Positions 14,179-15,817 of a stretch of DNA of 15,817 nucleotides are shown piece after piece. Every line of letters begins with the position of its first letter. The stretch's first letter is position 1. The notes beneath the pieces are model-generated. The model was not told the origin of the DNA, ran no database searches, and worked only from the letters and a program-made list of their open reading frames with translations. Where the stretch lies: positions 1 to 15,817 of the forward strand of contig CALCNY010000170.1 in assembly GCA_937897585.1 (NCBI GenBank), written 5' to 3'. The stretch comes from an uncultured Chitinophagaceae bacterium. GTDB taxonomy: Bacteria > Bacteroidota > Bacteroidia > Chitinophagales > Chitinophagaceae. Position numbers and translations under genes: made by a program.

Positions 14179-15817
14179 ATGATTGAACAAGTTTACCAAG
14201 ACACACATAATTCCAATCAGTATGAAGCATTTTTTAAACATGCATCAATTGGAATTATTATAGTAAACCAAAGCGGAGAGATTATCAATGCCAATCCTTA
14301 TTTACTTAGTTTGTTTGCTTATGATGAGGCAGATATTATTGGTAAGAAAATTGAAATATTGATTCCCGGTAGATTTCATACCCATCATGTTGACCATCGT
14401 GACGCTTTTAGTAAAAATCCCAAATCCCGCCCCATGGGTACGGGTATTGATTTGTTCGGATTGAAAAAAGATGGCACTGAGTTTCCTGTTGAAGTGAGCT
14501 TGAGTCATTATAACAACAATGGCGAAAAGTATATTTTTGGTTTTATCACAGATAACACAAAAAGACTTTCAGATAGAAACAAAATTTCACAATTAAACAA
14601 TGACCTTGAATCCAGTGTAGATAATCGGACCAAAGAACTGACTCGTACTTTACAAGTTCTCGAATTGCTGAATGAAAAACATGAAATTACTTTAGCCAAT
14701 CAGAAAGCTATTTTGGATAACGCACGCGTTATGTTATATGCCATGAATGAAAAAGGACTGATTCAGTTCTTTAATCCTGAGGCCACCAGACTAACCGGTT
14801 ACGAAGCATCGGAAGTTGTTCTTAAACACACGCCCACATTATTTCATCGTCAAGAAGAAATTGAAGCTTGCAGAAAAGAATTGCTTGAAGAATTTCAGAT
14901 AGATGCTCCTAATGATTTTGAAGTCATCAAACAAAAAGCATTGCTTAATCATATAAACACGATGGAGTGCGGTTTTGTAAACAAGCAAAAAAAGGAAGTA
15001 CCCGTTTCACTTACAATAACTCCAATTAGAGACAAACAAAAAAAGCTTATTGGTTTCATGGGCGTGGCCATAGATATTTCAGAAAGAAAAAATGCAGAAA
15101 TCAATTTATTGGAAGCTTTAGAAAAAGAAAAAAAATTGGGTGAAATGAAAAGTCGATTTGTATCCATGGCTTCTCATGAATTCAGAACACCATTAAGTAC
15201 TATACTGTCATCTGCTTATTTGGTTGAGAAATATTCCGAATTATCAGAACAACCTAAAAGAGAAAAACACATTAGTAGAATTATTTCCGCAGTTAATAAC
15301 CTAACAAACATTCTGAATGAATTTTTAAGTGTGGGTAAAATTGAAGAAGGAAAATTGGTATTGAATATCTCCACATTCAATGTAAAAAAACTAATTGAAG
15401 GTATTATTACCGATTTAAAATCAATGCTGAAACCTGGACAAGAAATTATTTTTTCCCACGAAGGAACAGAAGAGATAATATTAGACAGCTCCTTATTAAA
15501 AAATATCATTCTCAATCTAATTTCCAATGCTATTAAATTTTCATCAGAACATTCACCAATTCATATTTCATGTTCTCATATCGAAGATGAATTTATTATA
15601 AAAGTTAAAGACAAAGGCATTGGTATTTCTAAAGAAGATCAGGAACATTTGATGGATAGATTTTTCAGAGGTGCAAATGCAGTTAATGTTCAAGGCACCG
15701 GATTGGGATTACATATTGTTTCAAAATATGTAGAATGTATGCAAGGAAAAATGAGTTATGAATCTGTGCTCAATGAAGGAACCACTTTTACGATAATTTT
15801 CAAACCCTCTATATTAA
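14179..15817 (+). CDS. PAS-PAS sensor histidine kinase, 3' end missing
   Basis: The frame is open from the ATG at 14179 to the window edge (546 codons), and no stop codon is reached. A first PAS domain (about 12-130) includes FFKHASIGIIIV and RPMGTGIDLFGLKKDGTEFP. A coiled coil (about 134-175) links it to a second PAS domain (about 178-305, with NPEATRLTGY and ending in ISERK). The kinase core follows: H box SHEFRTP with phospho-accepting H333, N box NLISNAIKF (N446, N450), G1 DKGIGIS, F box RFFRG and G2 GTGLGLHIV. There is no transmembrane helix, so it is a soluble cytoplasmic sensor. Core motifs are complete, so only a few residues may be missing unless a receiver domain follows. An in-frame GTG at 14161 is an alternative start. 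No response regulator is visible. Confidence 0.93.
   Translation, partial: MIEQVYQDTHNSNQYEAFFKHASIGIIIVNQSGEIINANPYLLSLFAYDEADIIGKKIEILIPGRFHTHHVDHRDAFSKNPKSRPMGTGIDLFGLKKDGTEFPVEVSLSHYNNNGEKYIFGFITDNTKRLSDRNKISQLNNDLESSVDNRTKELTRTLQVLELLNEKHEITLANQKAILDNARVMLYAMNEKGLIQFFNPEATRLTGYEASEVVLKHTPTLFHRQEEIEACRKELLEEFQIDAPNDFEVIKQKALLNHINTMECGFVNKQKKEVPVSLTITPIRDKQKKLIGFMGVAIDISERKNAEINLLEALEKEKKLGEMKSRFVSMASHEFRTPLSTILSSAYLVEKYSELSEQPKREKHISRIISAVNNLTNILNEFLSVGKIEEGKLVLNISTFNVKKLIEGIITDLKSMLKPGQEIIFSHEGTEEIILDSSLLKNIILNLISNAIKFSSEHSPIHISCSHIEDEFIIKVKDKGIGISKEDQEHLMDRFFRGANAVNVQGTGLGLHIVSKYVECMQGKMSYESVLNEGTTFTIIFKPSIL

Noticed and set aside
14302..15527. Several minus-strand frames of 63-103 codons over the right end
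   Set aside because: All are antisense to the sensor kinase, whose continuous frame contains every H, N, G1, F and G2 motif.

Overview
The window looks like a contig from a member of the Bacteroidota, most likely a Chitinophagaceae-type organism. This rests on sequence features only: AT-rich DNA, a TTTG/TAnnTTTG promoter before the HU gene, lipoproteins with an SCKK anchor, two secreted enzymes ending in type IX secretion (T9SS) sorting domains, an ECF sigma factor followed by a membrane-anchored beta-barrel protein, and a bTHX ribosomal protein. The genus cannot be fixed from what is visible. Bases 1-36 are Illumina adapter, not genome. Both ends are cut: a secreted protein gene runs off the left edge and a histidine kinase runs off the right edge.

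Layout. 37-134 (-): first 32 codons of an exported protein. 315-2190 (+): housekeeping block with exonuclease III, a DUF4286 protein, HU and the 41-residue ribosomal protein bTHX. 2236-3396 (-): pdxH and an upstream coiled-coil gene, convergent with the first block across a strong hairpin. 3427-6547 (+): a probable three-gene signalling unit made of an ECF sigma factor, a protein joining a cytoplasmic head, one transmembrane helix, a long linker and a C-terminal beta-barrel, and an unrecognised lipoprotein. 6549-6681: two REP-like elements facing each other between convergent genes. 6681-10317 (-): tandem paralogous secreted metallophosphoesterases with T9SS tails. 10318-10554: divergent control region with a perfect dyad. 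10555-13861 (+): three envelope proteins, namely a TIG-PEBP lipoprotein, a YHYH-domain protein with an internal lipobox, and an alpha/beta-hydrolase lipoprotein. 14179-end (+): a PAS-PAS histidine kinase.

How the genes may work together. The sigma factor, its membrane partner and the lipoprotein probably form a cell-envelope sensing circuit, by analogy with sigma/anti-sigma operons. The phosphoesterases and the lipoprotein cluster are divergently arranged around one short control region and are all exported, so they may be co-regulated in surface or periplasmic nutrient use. That link is inference. No phage, transposase, CRISPR, tRNA or rRNA was seen.
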